NCBI GenBank assembly: GCA_039566865.1
Contig: CM076960.1
Span: forward strand, 8,406,001-8,470,000
DNA from: Aurelia coerulea
Taxonomy: Eukaryota; Cnidaria; Scyphozoa; Semaeostomeae; Ulmaridae
Reading direction: 5' to 3'
DNA: 64,000 nucleotides
The notes beneath the pieces were generated by a model. The model made no database searches. It was given only the letters and a program-made list of their open reading frames with translations, and was not told where the DNA came from. A program made the position numbers and the translations under genes. Below, piece by piece: positions 12,610 through 23,669 of this stretch. The number at the start of each line of letters is the position of its first letter. Position 1 is the stretch's first letter.

Positions 12610-13572
12610 ACCGGGTGAGTCAGAAAAAGAATCCCCGTTTGTAAGGTCACGGCTCCCTGGATATCAAGACAATGATATCGGCAAATATATAGTTTAATGA
12701 TAGAAATGTTCAAATCTACTGTGAAATTTACCTGAATGAAATCATGATGAAATCGACCACTCCATTCTGAAACTATGAGAGATTTTCTCGAGAAAGCCCC
12801 TTCAAAACCTTCAAAACGTGCCCAAAATCATGATCAAATTTCCCTTACATCTCTGCCTTACAATTTGGGTCTGGTTATCAGGCTACCTTATACACGTTTT
12901 TTTTTATAAGAAACTGGTTTATAAGAAACTAGTACTACGATGACCAAAAAATTAAGAAACTCTAGTACTACGCTCAAGAACAGTTAAGAAACTCTAAAAC
13001 TTTATTTCTTTGTGTCTCTCTTATTCTATGTCTTTCTAACAAAGGTACATTCGTCTTTTCTTGACTTTTAACTCCAAATTTTTGTAAATTTTTGCCTTGA
13101 TGTGCATGGCTTCTTCTTGATGACAATGTCAATGCAAAGTGGAAGCCCTTTCTCGAGAAGAAGGCTCAACTTCGAACAATACCGCAATTTTAGGCCCAAA
13201 AAATAAGAAACTGATTAAGAAACTTTTACTACTAAAACACCGAAATTTTCATGCGAAATTAAGAAACTTTTAGTACTAAGTGCTGATCCAAGTTTCTTAT
13301 AAAAAAAAAAACGTGTAATGACCTCACAGCAATGTTTTATGGACGCTTTAGCACGTGCTATCCTCTTGGGAGGATGAAGCAGTCCTCCCCCTGGTATCGA
13401 TGACCTATTGAAGGGGATTCCATTCACCCAAGAAGACAAAATACATGAATTTATGTGAGTGTCATCAATTTTAGGAAGGAAAATTTGCTGATTGTTTTCA
13501 TTCGTTTTTGCATTTTTTTGGAAGGGGCTTTCTGCAGAAAATCACCCATATCGATGGAAAGGAATGGTCGAT
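12610..13572. mobile_element. ACCGGGTGAGTCAG-end element, interrupted and right-truncated
   Basis: The left part (12610 to about 12845) and a right part (13474-13572) match the intact 454-bp element at 63536-63989 in order, with a different sequence inserted between them. The insert contains the TAAGAAACT-family MITE at 12891-13317. The final right terminus seen at 63989 is not recognisable here. Confidence 0.75.
12891..13317 (+). mobile_element. TA-flanked MITE, 'TAAGAAACT' family, copy 2
   Basis: It starts TACACGTTTTTTTTTATAAG and ends with CTTATAAAAAAAAAAACGTGTA. It carries about ten copies of AAGAAACT, several followed by TAGTACTA-like sequence. Near-identical to the copy at 18193-18625. 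Confidence 0.9.
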
Positions 13573-14111
13573 TAAAGTTAGTTGACGGAGCTAAAGCCAA
13601 CGGCTTTTTAAAAATAGCTTCAATCCAACTCAATTGACATCTAGTACTCAATGGAATTGACCAATCAGCGCTTGCCTTTCGTCACGCCACTGAATTGAGG
13701 AAGAGGGGAAACCCCTGGATGGAAAATGCACAAGGCTGTACAACTACAATACAACAAAATAATATCAATCTATTCTTGCATACGAACATCTTCCAGCATG
13801 TGAACATATCCATCTTCCAGCTTTTCAAATTTTGTCATGCACGGACCGAGTTTCGTACGTCTTCATCAGCAACGATCGGCCTAATCAAGCGCCCAACTCA
13901 ACTGTTTCCAAAATCCATTCTGTTTGTGTTGTCGCTCAGGGGCGAAGCTGGCTCAAAAGGGCTGGTCATGCTCTGCGCCGAAGGCGCTAAAATGGAAGCT
14001 CTTGGCGTGCCCCCGGAAAATTTTTGGACCACGCCCTTTTTAACCCAGGAAACGCCCCTTTTTCCACGAGGATGGGGACAACGCCTATCCCTTTACAGGT
14101 TAAATATGCAC

Positions 14112-14427
14112 CTGAACACAAGGGAAAACTCCCATTTTCAAAAATTTCAGGCCAAGATTTGGTTTTCAAATGTTTTTGTTTTGGTTTAAGTCTGACATTT
14201 CAGAGGCATTTAAGCTTGTCATAAATTTGGCAGGCATTTTGTGTCAAGATTTTCACATTTATGTATCTGAACACAGAGGGAAAACTCTTATTTTCAAAAA
14301 ATGTTAGGCCAAGACTTGGTTTTCATATGTTCTTGTTTTAAGTCTGACATAGTCTGACATTTCAAAGGCATTTTAAGCTTGTCATAAATTTGGCAGGCAT
14401 ATTTTGTGTTGAGATTTTCTCATTTAA
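14112..14427. repeat. two diverged direct repeats of ~157 bp
   Basis: Bases 14112-14267 and 14268-14427 share CTGAACACA..GGGAAAACTC, GGCCAAGA.TTGGTTTTCA and GCTTGTCATAAATTTGGCAG in the same order, with small indels including a duplicated AGTCTGACAT in the second copy. Confidence 0.8.
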
Positions 14428-14649
14428 TTTTGTTGAACAGTTGCCAGGCAAATTTAGGCCTCAATGAAAGTTCAATGAGTAAAGCTCAAGCCGGACGTCA
14501 GGGGGGACTGCCTGTTGCTTGAGTTTTCCATTTTTAAGCATAAGGAACCCCACCAGCCCATGGCAACAGTAAAACTGGGGGGGGGGTAATCAAACTGCAT
14601 ATTACAAATGACCATAAAAAAGAAAATTGGCTGTTGTGGGAGGAAGCTG

Positions 14650-14895
14650 TTCTGATAAGTAAAAAATTATGATAATACTGCAATCACCAACAGGAAAGTT
14701 CCTTGTGAAATTTCTCATAGTCAGCAACAAATTATGATAATACTGCACAAACAGGAAAATTCTCTTGGAAAGTTCCTTTGATCAGCAATTATATGATAAT
14801 ACTGCAATCATCAACAGCCAACAGCAAAGTTCCTTCACCATGGTGGGCATGTGAAAGTTCTCACAGTCAGCAACAAATTATGATAATACTGCACC
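14650..14895. repeat. degenerate tandem repeat, ATTATGATAATACTGCA unit
   Basis: ATTATGATAATACTGCA or a close variant recurs at about 14667, 14731, 14791 and 14877, each followed by an ACAGCAAAGTTCCTT-like segment. The unit is about 65-85 bp. Probably a decayed minisatellite. Confidence 0.7.
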
Positions 14896-15607
14896 AGTGC
14901 ACCTAGCCAGTTTTGCAATCAGAGAGGAACACATGCCATGAATGTTGGTATAGCCTGTTTCTGTCCATGTTTGGGATACACCTGGCCTAAATAATGTACA
15001 TGGCCAACAAAAAAGCCCCTTTCATACCTTCAATCCCACACAGCCAATTTCCGCATTGGTCGCTGTTGTTGGAAGAAGTGCTTCTGCTCAGAAACAGTCC
15101 TCGAAGCAAAGGACATTCTTAATAACTGAGACACAAGGTCTCGATCAGCAATAATTCCCCGAGCTTGAACTTGCGCCATAATCGGCTAGGCCTAAACACT
15201 CTTGTCAGAGTGAAACTCACGAAATAACACAGGTTGCCTCTCCATAAAATGTTATTTTTGAAAATGTTTAGTCATGCTGAGCATGACAAGCATGCCCTCT
15301 AACTTCGCCACTGTTGTCGCTGCTGAAGTCTCGAAGCCTAATGACAACTGGATATCGTTGTACTCATCCAACAACTCCTTTTCCATTTTCCCGTACCCCA
15401 AAAACAAAGTGTACAAGTTTCCAGCTCGTTGATTTCGGATCATTTAGCCATTTTGAATTTGTTTGATCTCGAGAAAGTCTGATCACGTGAAAGTGGTGAT
15501 CACCACAAGAGTTCTCAATTTTCATTGGCTAAGAAAGAAGATCTATTGTTAGCTTGCCCATCTCCCTGTATATACAGGCCTGGAGGTGGCTATTTATCTC
15601 CGTCAAC

Positions 15608-16646
15608 TAGAGCCCCATCGCCTTGTTCCGATCACTGGCTCCTGTGAGCTCTTTGGTGTACAATCTCAGGATGTTTGTTTACAAGAGGAATGGCTCCTAT
15701 AATTAAAAAAAAAAACGTGCGAAAAAATACTTTGCTGCCGCCATGAGCTTCAAGTTGAGACGTGGTTTACTTTTTTCTGGCGTGTGAATCCAGCGATATG
15801 GGAAGATGAAAGAGGCCTACCTGTGATGGAATTCACTTCGTGTTTCCTTGCAGCAATTATATTTTCTCTTGTTTCTCTGCTACTGTTTACTAGAACCGCA
15901 GTCAAAACATTTCAAACTTTACTCCAACTCTCTAAGCGAAGATTTACAAAAAAAATTTCGATCATAATATCTTCTGCTTCCCAGCCGGGGTAAAGTTCTA
16001 ACTGCAGTCAGATAGGCCACAGATCGCCCTCTTCCGATCACGAGGTTTGGCTTCGAATTCTGGGATTCTCTCTCAATGAAGAGACGGGGTGGAAGGTGAA
16101 ATAAACAAAGAAACCTCACCAGGGGGTTTCGTTGACTTTGGATGCGCGTGAGGTAGGGTTTGAATTAATGCCAGGGGGGCATTGAAGTATGGGAAGGGGG
16201 CTATAGTATAGTGTTGCCAGTTATCTTGTAATAGACTGTAAATTTCAATTGTAAATTGCTTATGGTGTCATTAAACGAATAAAGAGGCAAAATGTTACTT
16301 ATCAAACGATAACATGAGATAAATATCTTTTGTTATGTGTATGGCATCCATTTCAATTGGAAACTGCGCTTTCTTGAGCCCTCTGCGGTGGTACCGTCCG
16401 AAATTCATGCGTGAGCTTGCGTGATCGGAACAGGGCGATGGAATGAAGATATCGCGATTTTATCGCTGTGTTTTCCGACAACGATTTTACAGAAGACGGT
16501 CGCTAAATGTACAATAACTGGTTTCTATATTTTAAACTATGAAATAAGGAATAATTCATTAGCATTAACTTTTCCGATAAAATTTACTTAGGCCAAGTAA
16601 CTCAAGGTTTCTTTTTCAATGATCGGAACAGGGCGATGGGGCTCTA
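15608..16646. mobile_element. 1.04-kb TIR element, TA-flanked
   Basis: The left end GAGCCCCATCGCCTTGTTCC (continuing GATC) is mirrored at 16621-16644 with one mismatch, and TA lies outside both ends. A third, internal copy of the motif (GATCGGAACAGGGCGATGG) lies at 16423-16441 in the same orientation as the right end. No transposase is encoded, so it is non-autonomous. Confidence 0.8.
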
Positions 16647-17152
16647 CAAGAAAGTAAGTAACCCACTTCCGTCACGCTCGTTAATGCGATTGATTAGCGT
16701 TTTGTCTCTGCTAATTGGCACTGAAATAAAGAAAGCGCACATAAAGCGCATACAAGACAGAAGTTTCCCGCGATCCTATAGCAACATTTGACGTCGGCTT
16801 ATTTCATGTTAGACAGATTTGACACCATAAGATGGATAAATTACCATGATGTTTACCCTGGCACAACAACAAATTTACCCAGAATTGGCACGTTCTTGAC
16901 TTCATTAGCAGCTTAATTATGTGAAAACAATCGTTTTCTAGAACGAACGAATCATTAGCCACTTATTGATAGTACTCATTATGCAAATAAGTTAACTTTA
17001 GAGGATGATGTAACCGGCGGCCTGCACAGAGGCTAGCATTCGCAGCATTACCGAAGGTAGAAGGATCCCCCTCCTACACAGCTACAGAAAGGTGCAGAAT
17101 CCCAGCAAACAATAGCGCCATTGACTGGGGGAAGGCACGAGATCACTTATTG
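16647..17152. other. unassigned sequence
   Basis: No gene or repeat I can support. Confidence 0.35.
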
Positions 17153-17206
17153 CTTTTCGATAGGCCGAATGGTATTGGAGAAATTAGCTGTTTTCTGAGG
17201 AGAGTG

Positions 17207-17212
17207 GTTTTG
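17207..17212. repeat. 6-bp target-site duplication, left (GTTTTG)
   Basis: GTTTTG precedes the foldback element and is repeated at 20395-20400. The uninterrupted site (GAGTGGTTTTGCGAAAC) is present once at about 1792-1808. Confidence 0.88.
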
Positions 17213-17326
17213 TATAAAGTGTCATCAAGGCCAAAACTCGATTTCGATAGGCAATAAGACATTTTGACAAATAGAAACCCTAAAAGAAACATCAAAGTGA
17301 CAAGCTTAAACTAATGTTGATAAATT

Positions 17327-17565
17327 GAAACCCTGAACCGAAACTCCAGACAACAAAGTGAAACTCCAAAGCGAAACCCTGAAGTGAAACCCTAAAGTCC
17401 AAAGTGAAACTCCTCTGCGAAACCCAAAGTGAAACTCTGAAGCGAAAGCCCAAAGTGAAACCCCAAAGTCTAAAGTGAAACTCCGAAATGAAACCCCAAC
17501 GTGAATACCCAAAGTTAAACTCCAAAATGAAACCCTAAAGCGAAACTCCAAAGAGAAACTCTAGC
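17327..17565. repeat. minisatellite in the left arm, ~12-13-bp GAAACYCYRAAGT units
   Basis: Variants of GAAACTCCAAAGT and GAAACCCTAAAGC are arranged head to tail. The mirror array is at 20035-20280. Translated in any frame it gives repetitive shadow ORFs that are not genes. Confidence 0.9.
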
Positions 17566-18192
17566 ATCTTACAGTAGGACCTTCCCAGTCAGTCAACCGC
17601 TAAGCGATAGGACCTCCCCAGTCAGTCAACCGCTAAGCGATAGGACCTCCCCAGTCAACCAACCGCTAAGCGGTAGGACTCCCCCTTCACTTGGGAGTTA
17701 CCCCAGCCTCGTTCTAACCTGATATCTCCGTGAGCGAGTGAGCGATGACAATTTGATTTTGGATTTAAGACTTATCGGCGGTAGAAATCATCTGAATCAT
17801 CATACAAGTTGATTTTCCAGGGTAAATGAAAAGACCTCAGGGTACTATTTGCTTTTATGCAGCTGCCAGGCAAGGTTTTAAGGTTTTACGGTGTTTCTGA
17901 AAGGTTCCCTGCTTTTTGAATCCTTCATATTTTGAAACTTTCCCAAATACAACAACCCCCTTCTAAATGCTTCGGCACATGCAACCGCCAGTAATTTCCC
18001 CCGACTCCGGTCACTCCTGACTTAAACGAATTTAGATTCAGATCTACAGTTTTTACAAAATGAATTCAATGTTCTGTCTTATCATAATTTTGTGAACTCC
18101 CATATACACGTATTTTTTATAAGAAAGTTTAATGTCCAATGTTTAGACATAACTCAAACTCAAATACTCTCTGAGTGATTTGATCGATATGA

Positions 18193-18625
18193 TACACGTT
18201 TTTTTTTATAAGAAACTGGTTTATAAGAAACTAGTACTACGATGACCAAAAATTTAAGAAACTCTAGTACTACGCTCAAGAACAGTTAAGAAACTCTAAA
18301 ACTTTATTTCTGTATGTCTCTCTTATTCTATGTTTCTCTAACAAAGGTACCTTCGTCTTTTCTTGACTTTTAACTGCAAAATTGGTAAATTTTGCCTTGA
18401 TGAGCATGGCTTCTTCTTGATGACAATGTCAATGCAAAATGGAAGCCCTTTGCCGAGAAGAAGGCTCAACTTCGAACAATACCGCAATTTTAGGCCCAAA
18501 CAAATAAGAAACTAATTAAGAAACTTTTACTACTAAAACACCGAAATTTTCATGCGAAATTAAGAAACTTTTAGTACTAAGTGACTAAGTGCTGATCCAA
18601 GTTTCTTATATAAAAAAAACGCGTA
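18193..18625 (+). mobile_element. TA-flanked MITE, 'TAAGAAACT' family, copy 3
   Basis: Collinear and almost identical with 12891-13317, including the CATGGCTTCTTCTTGATGAC segment and both TA-bordered ends. Confidence 0.9.
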
Positions 18626-18739
18626 CAGGAGATGAGGAAAGAAGTGAAAACAAAGAAAATAATATGTTAAGGATAAAAATTTGAATTCATAAGGGCTTTG
18701 ACCGTAAAATCGGAGTTTGGGCAAAAATTTGTCTAAACT

Positions 18740-19170
18740 TTGATTTCATTCAGTTCATTTCATTTTTAATTATTTATACAGGGTAGAAGCATCAATAAAT
18801 ATATAAATACTGCTTTACAGCTTGCCCTGTCAACAAAAGAAAAGAATATGGACCCTATTTACAGTGTTATTTCAAACCTAAAGTAATAAAAGAAAGGAAA
18901 TGTAGAATCAACATTGTGTTCACGTGACAGCTTTCTTAAAAGCAGAAAAGCTATTTGTGGTTTTGGCTTCAGAACCCAATTTGTTCCAAAGTTTGGCTCC
19001 CCTGAATGAAAAGCTCTTTTGTCCTAGGGATGTTTTCAACAGCAGAAGGTTCAAATCCAGTTTGGAATTGCGTAATTCCCTGACGCCTTTATCAGAGACC
19101 CTTGTAAACCAGATAATTAGGCACTTCATTGTGCATTGACTTGTGAACAATTTTCGTTGTTTCAAAATCT
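18740..19170 (-). pseudogene. LINE C-terminal scrap with 3' UTR
   Basis: Read on the minus strand, 19165-18920 encodes a C-terminal LINE motif (GQKSFSFRGAKLWNKL) followed by a stop and an AT-rich 3' untranslated region towards 18740. The same motif occurs at 32168-32428 and 40150-40608, which belong to the same LINE group. Everything upstream is missing (5' truncation). Confidence 0.72.
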
Positions 19171-20394
19171 ATCATTTGTTGTATATTTAGCCAACCGAGT
19201 TGTTTGATGAGGGGTAGTGAGGAGGCGTGACAGGAGCTATTCGTGACTACCTGGCTGCTCTATTTTGGAGTTTTGCACTTTTTGAAGAGCCGTAATACCA
19301 CAGTTACCCCCAAACAGGTGAACAATATCTGAGGCTTTTATACATCCTTTGAATGGTCTGTAATGGGAGGTATTTTTTGAGTATTTCAGCATTCCTATTC
19401 ACAGTCAAAACCCTTATGACTTTCAATTATTTAAATTGTCATAATTTTGAAATGAAGACACATATCAATGTGAAAATTTGCTACTTTGCTAAACTTTGTA
19501 GTCTTTGTACGCAGAACAAGATTTTGCCCTCAAAACGCAATATCTCAAATAACAAAATACTTCCGCTTTCGCGCCTCTTATCTTGAAAAGGTGGATTTCT
19601 CTCATCAAAATAAATAGTTTCTTAAGTTATATTTTCCCAGTACTGGAGTTTCTTAATTTTTTGGCGTTTTTCATATGAGCAGTTTCTTACAAAAAATACG
19701 TGCATACTTTATTTGAAAGCTGATACTTTCAATTTCAACGCATTCTTGAGGGTGTCATGAAAAGTCAAGCAGAGACCATAATTGTTTTCGTCTGTAGGGG
19801 ATCTCCAGGGCTTAGCGATCTGTGTGTAGCACAATTGTTCGGAAGTGTCCCGGAACTGGGAGATCACCACAGCCCATTGGCATCATCCCCTCAACATCCA
19901 ATACAAAATTGTCATGGCTCACGGAGACAAGAATCAGAACGAGGCAGGGGTAGCTCCTTTAGTGAAGGGGAACCCCTATCGCTTAGCGGTTGACTGACTG
20001 GGGAGGTCCTACTGTAAGATTCTAGAGTTTCACTTTGGAGTTTCGCTTTAGGGTTTCATTTTGGAGTTTCACTTTAGGGTTTCGCTTTGGGGTTTCATTT
20101 CGGAGTTTCACCTTGGACTTTAGGGTTTCACTTTGGGGTTTCGCTTTGGAGTTTCACTTTAGGGTATCGCTTTGGGGTTTCACTTTGGAGTTTCACTTTG
20201 GACTTTAGGGTTTCACTTTTGGGTTTCGCTTTGGTCTTTGGAGTTTCACTTTGTCGTCTGGAGTTTCGGTTTAGGGTGTCAATTTATCAACATTAGTTTA
20301 AGGTTGTCACTTTGATGTTTCTTTTAGGGTTTCTATTTGTCAAAATGTCTTATTGCCTATCGAAATCGAGTTTTGGCCTTGATGACACTTCATA

Positions 20395-20400
20395 GTTTTG
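20395..20400. repeat. 6-bp target-site duplication, right (GTTTTG)
   Basis: Right-hand partner of the GTTTTG at 17207-17212. Confidence 0.88.
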
Positions 20401-20450
20401 CGAAACGGCATCTCTCTGTTAACTGGAGCGGAATGCAGAGTTATCTAATA

Positions 20451-22199
20451 TGTTGGTGACTTTTAGAAAGTTTCACTTTTGTTGGGTCATCTGGTATAGA
20501 TATTTTGTTATATACTGTTTTGTGATGCAATCATGTTTAAGACATGGCATCAACTTTTATTACCGGTCTTAATTACTTGTCGTGGGTATAAAGGCATTTT
20601 GATTATGTTTTATTGCCAGTTGATGAAATTCTCACGGGAAGCTTATTGAATTGCGCTTCAAAAACAATTGCTAAGAGGAAATAAGCTAATGCTGTATTGC
20701 ATCAAGTTATGATTCACTACGTGATTTGAGGACGTGTGCTTGCCTTCCACAAATTCTTATTTGAATTTAAATTTGTGTTTATGCTGATGTGAAGTTAATG
20801 TTGGCCTGTCGATATGAAACGTAAATATGACATGAAGAGAAGTCTAAAGAGGATTTCTTTATTCATGGAGAAGGTTTGATTTTGGTTATCAATTTCTTTA
20901 TGGTTTATCCATTTATTTTCTTCGTGCGGAATGAGATATGAAAGATTAAGTACTGTTGTCATTTTTTTTGTCAAATTTTTGTTTACAATTTTTAGAGCTG
21001 GAAGCGAGTTTCCTCTTTTTCGAAAACACTGAAAACGATGAAAAAATTTCGATCAAGTTTTCAAAGAATCGACATGAATGGACAAAGAGAAAACTTGTTT
21101 GTGATGATTTGGGATTTAGAAATCCATTAATTGAAACTTGCTGTACGAGAGTTTCGTACTATCTTAGGAGAAACGTAACATTATTTTCAATGATTTAAAG
21201 ACATGTCTTTTCTTTCATGATTTCACTGAATTTATGCTTTGGTGCGCTCCTGTGTCAAGGGGGTTAAAAAGACAGACAGGAAAGCGTCACGAGGCGAGCA
21301 AGCATGGAGTCTTGTGGAATTGTTGATTTAGTGACGGCTTCCGCCGGCACTTTATTGTAACTACTTCCTGTGATCTAGATATGGAATTAATACAAAAAAT
21401 GAAATTACGTGAATTTTTTAAATCGGATTTGTGAGTCCAGAAGAGACATGATTTTTTTAAAGTTGGCCTATGATGCCAAGTTTTGTTTACATTACCATCT
21501 CCGGCCTAATGTTTGCGGCATCGATGAAACCATTCAAATTAAACATGCTGTATTTCCTTAACGAAAAGGCCGATTTTCAAAAACTATTTCTTTTTTTTTG
21601 CAGATCTATAGCCACATTTTCCAAATACACAAGTTTAATCTATTAAATCTAAGTCTGAAATAGATATTTTTTCAAAATATAGTACGACATTTTTAAGCCC
21701 GAAAAAAGTGGAAATTATCAAAATGTCGTCGTTTATAATGAGAACATAAAATCTAATTACATCTAAATCTTAGCAAAAAATGCCAATATTAACTCTGATG
21801 TATTGGGAGCATCTTTGCCAAAGGATTCGTACAGCACCGTAAAACCTGACAATTAACGCCGAGGGTCGTATCACTCTTCACTCTATAAAGGTCTCGTACA
21901 CCTTTAGCGAAAATCCTTTTGTTTTCTAGAAAAATCTTTTTTTTGTATACCACAGTTAAAACTAGAACTCAACAAAACAAAATATTCTGTGCCATTCATA
22001 GCAGAAATAGACATGACGTCATCTGGTTCTGTACCATGGCACCATTCCAATTTGACAGGCGCTAGCATCCGCCAGCTTAGTTTAGGTGAATTTTGTAAAA
22101 AATTATGCACTGGTGCAAGACCTGTGCAAAGATGGTTGGTTAGATGTGAGTCACCAATGACTGATGCCATGGTTCAAAATAAGCTTACTCAAAACAAGA
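20451..22199. other. mostly unassigned sequence
   Basis: Apart from a possible terminal exon at 20995-21198, I see no gene, tandem repeat or inverted repeat that I can support. Confidence 0.35.
20995..21198 (+). CDS. possible terminal exon, unknown protein
   Basis: A T-rich tract ending TTTTTAG (20994) precedes an open stretch that reads in one frame for about 67 codons to a TAA at 21196-21198. The peptide is charged and has four Cys (VCDD...ETCCTR). It matches no family I know, and no partner exon or conserved motif supports it. It could be a chance ORF after a chance acceptor. Confidence 0.22.
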   Translation, partial: ELEASFLFFENTENDEKISIKFSKNRHEWTKRKLVCDDLGFRNPLIETCCTRVSYYLRRNVTLFSMI

Positions 22200-22898
22200 C
22201 TAAACATAAATAAGAATAAGAGGTTACTAATCGTCAGGATTCCATCAGGTTTCCGAAGAATTCCCAAAGACCCCACAGACCAGAAACGCCCCCGGCCACA
22301 AAACTGTCACTTCACCGACAAAAACCACAAACCAGTCACCACCCGAATGCGCCGAGCAAGCGGAACCCGAGCCCCGCAAAGGCAGCAACCGCGACAGGGC
22401 CCAAGCCCCACCCACCAAGCGCCCCGAATGACGCTCAGCCCACAGCACCCGACAGCAAAACGGCAGTTCCATGGCCAAGAGACACCCCCAGCCCACAGAA
22501 TTCCCGGGAACACTTCAGCTAAGCCTGTTGGTTGCTTTGATATATGCTATGGATGCCTCTAAAATCATTCGATTGTCAGTTTCATCAAAAATTGGGCTAC
22601 CGTAAAGGCGCAAATTAAGCAGGGCTTTTGAATCGATGTTGTTTACATCGAAATCTGGAAGGTATGAAAGCTGTCCAAGGAGATCATTGCGCATAGGAAC
22701 AAACAAAGGGCAGTGCAGGAAAAAGTGCACATTATCCTCAATTCCAGTATTACAAGCACACATCGGACTCGGACACTGGAAATTATGGCGGAATTTATGC
22801 TCATTTAACAAACTAAATTCAAGTCTTATCATTGTCAGTTGTTTTACACCAAAGATATCGAATACTCCAAACCAGGAATTTTCTACCGGTCTTATCAA
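22200..22898 (-). pseudogene. LINE 3' end: C-terminal zinc-knuckle region and GC-rich 3' UTR
   Basis: On the minus strand, 22898-22515 encodes about 127 residues ending in a stop, with the motif C.C..GIEDNVHFFLHC that also closes the LINE at 3200-4600, followed by LRLYGSP and a short tail. The segment downstream (22500-22200, minus) is GC-rich and non-coding, and reads as the 3' untranslated region. The overlapping plus-strand open frames in this GC-rich part are shadows. Only the last part of the polymerase is present. Confidence 0.8.
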
Positions 22899-23422
22899 AG
22901 TAAAAAGTAGAAAAACCTGTACAAAATCCCAAAAAGTCCTAATGTTTCAAAAATCTCGTACGCCTTTTCGAGAGAGTAATACACCCCTCGTTTAACGCTG
23001 AACATACCACAAAACAAGCAGGGGTCAAACGATTAGGAACATGCAGCGTGCTTGTGTACACAGTCCATACAAATCTCTCACAAATACAAAAGAGGCCGCA
23101 GATCAATATGGATTGGTCCCCCCCATTTCGCTTTGGGGGTCAAATAACTACTGTGAACTCTCAAAAGAAATTATCTTGTGAAATTTCCAGCTGCCCTTTT
23201 GGCTCTAAATTATCATTACTCCCAGTATTGAGATAGCGAGGGAAGTTGCCTTAAACTGTAGCCTGTAGAATAGGCTGTCAACAAGGCCGAAATCGAATTT
23301 TCACTCAAAATAAGCAGGGTAGTAACCTCAAGTCTTAAATGTATCCTGGAAAGATGCGAATCAATACCCAATTTTATACTCCTGATGTATTTAGGTATTA
23401 ATTTTGAGCTTTTGACTTTTAG
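22899..23422. other. unassigned sequence, probable intron
   Basis: No gene signal. The last bases form the T-rich tract and AG acceptor of the exon at 23423. Confidence 0.4.
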
Positions 23423-23560
23423 ATTGATTACCCAAATGAAAGATTATTCAAACCTGGCCAAAGAAAATCGTATTCGATGCAAGATTTAGAAACACTGCTT
23501 GCCCTTGATGCGGATGAAGTTAAAATCAGAGAGCTCACTGATGAATATCTACCTCCAGAG
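23423..23560 (+). CDS. internal coding exon of an unrecognised host gene
   Basis: The stretch is bounded by a T-rich tract and TTTTAG on the left and GAG/GTATGT on the right, both good splice signals. It is 138 bp, 46 codons with phase 0 at both ends, and only one frame is open. The peptide (starting IDYPNERLFKPGQRKSY, ending DEYLPPE) is hydrophilic, with a predicted helix rich in Leu, Asp and Glu in the middle. I do not recognise the protein. The next good same-strand exon, at 52826-53042, is phase-compatible, so both may belong to one gene. There is no sign of a mobile-element domain in it. Confidence 0.62.
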
Positions 23561-23669
23561 GTATGTCATTTCTGTAGTGTCTCTTATTTGCAGCATGATT
23601 GCTGACTTATTATTAGAGTCCTTTGCTTTCTGCGCTCCTTGATTCTTGATTTTGCTCTGAAGAATCTTT

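Larger units (their letters stand above)
18115..19704. mobile_element. possible TA-type element with CACGTATTTTTTATAAG ends
   Basis: The left end ACACGTATTTTTTATAAG at about 18116 is mirrored by CTTACAAAAAATACGTG at about 19686-19702. The right subterminal part (AGTACTGGAGTTTCTTAATTTT..GGC) recurs at 38945-38975. It has been enlarged by the MITE at 18193 and a LINE fragment. Exact limits are uncertain. Confidence 0.55.
17213..20394. mobile_element. 3.18-kb foldback element with minisatellite arms
   Basis: The termini are TATAAAGTGTCATCAAGGCC and its inverse with one mismatch. Inverted similarity runs about 530-550 bp inward (left 17213 to about 17765, right about 19880-20394) and looks very high, so the insertion is probably recent. 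Each arm contains a GAAACTCCAAAGT/GAAACCCTAAAGC array. The left arm also has three copies of a 33-bp unit (CCTCCCCAGTCAGTCAACCG core, 17578-17675) where the right arm has one. The centre holds later insertions (an 18115-19704 element, a MITE and a LINE scrap) but no transposase. Exact GTTTTG repeats flank it. Confidence 0.92.
17153..20450. mobile_element. second copy of the 707-1844 family, split by a foldback insertion
   Basis: Bases 17153-17212 (GCTTTTCGATAGGCCGAAT ... GAGAGTGGTTTTG) and 20395-20450 (GTTTTGCGAAACGGCAT ... GGAGCGGAATGCAGAGTT) are consecutive in the copy at about 1741-1844 but are separated here by 3182 bp. Only the outer end survives; the other arm is absent. Confidence 0.88.

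Noticed and set aside
13936..14060. CAGGGGCGAAGCTGG hAT-like left end
   Set aside because: No matching right end or 8-bp duplication was found, so it is not listed as a mobile-element feature.
17292..20296. Repetitive FHFGVSLWSF-type ORFs in both arms
   Set aside because: Shadows of the GAAACTCCAAAGT minisatellite in the foldback arms.
22164..22562. Pro/Arg-rich plus-strand ORFs in a GC-rich stretch
   Set aside because: They overlap the 3' untranslated region of the minus-strand LINE. The composition alone produces the open frames.
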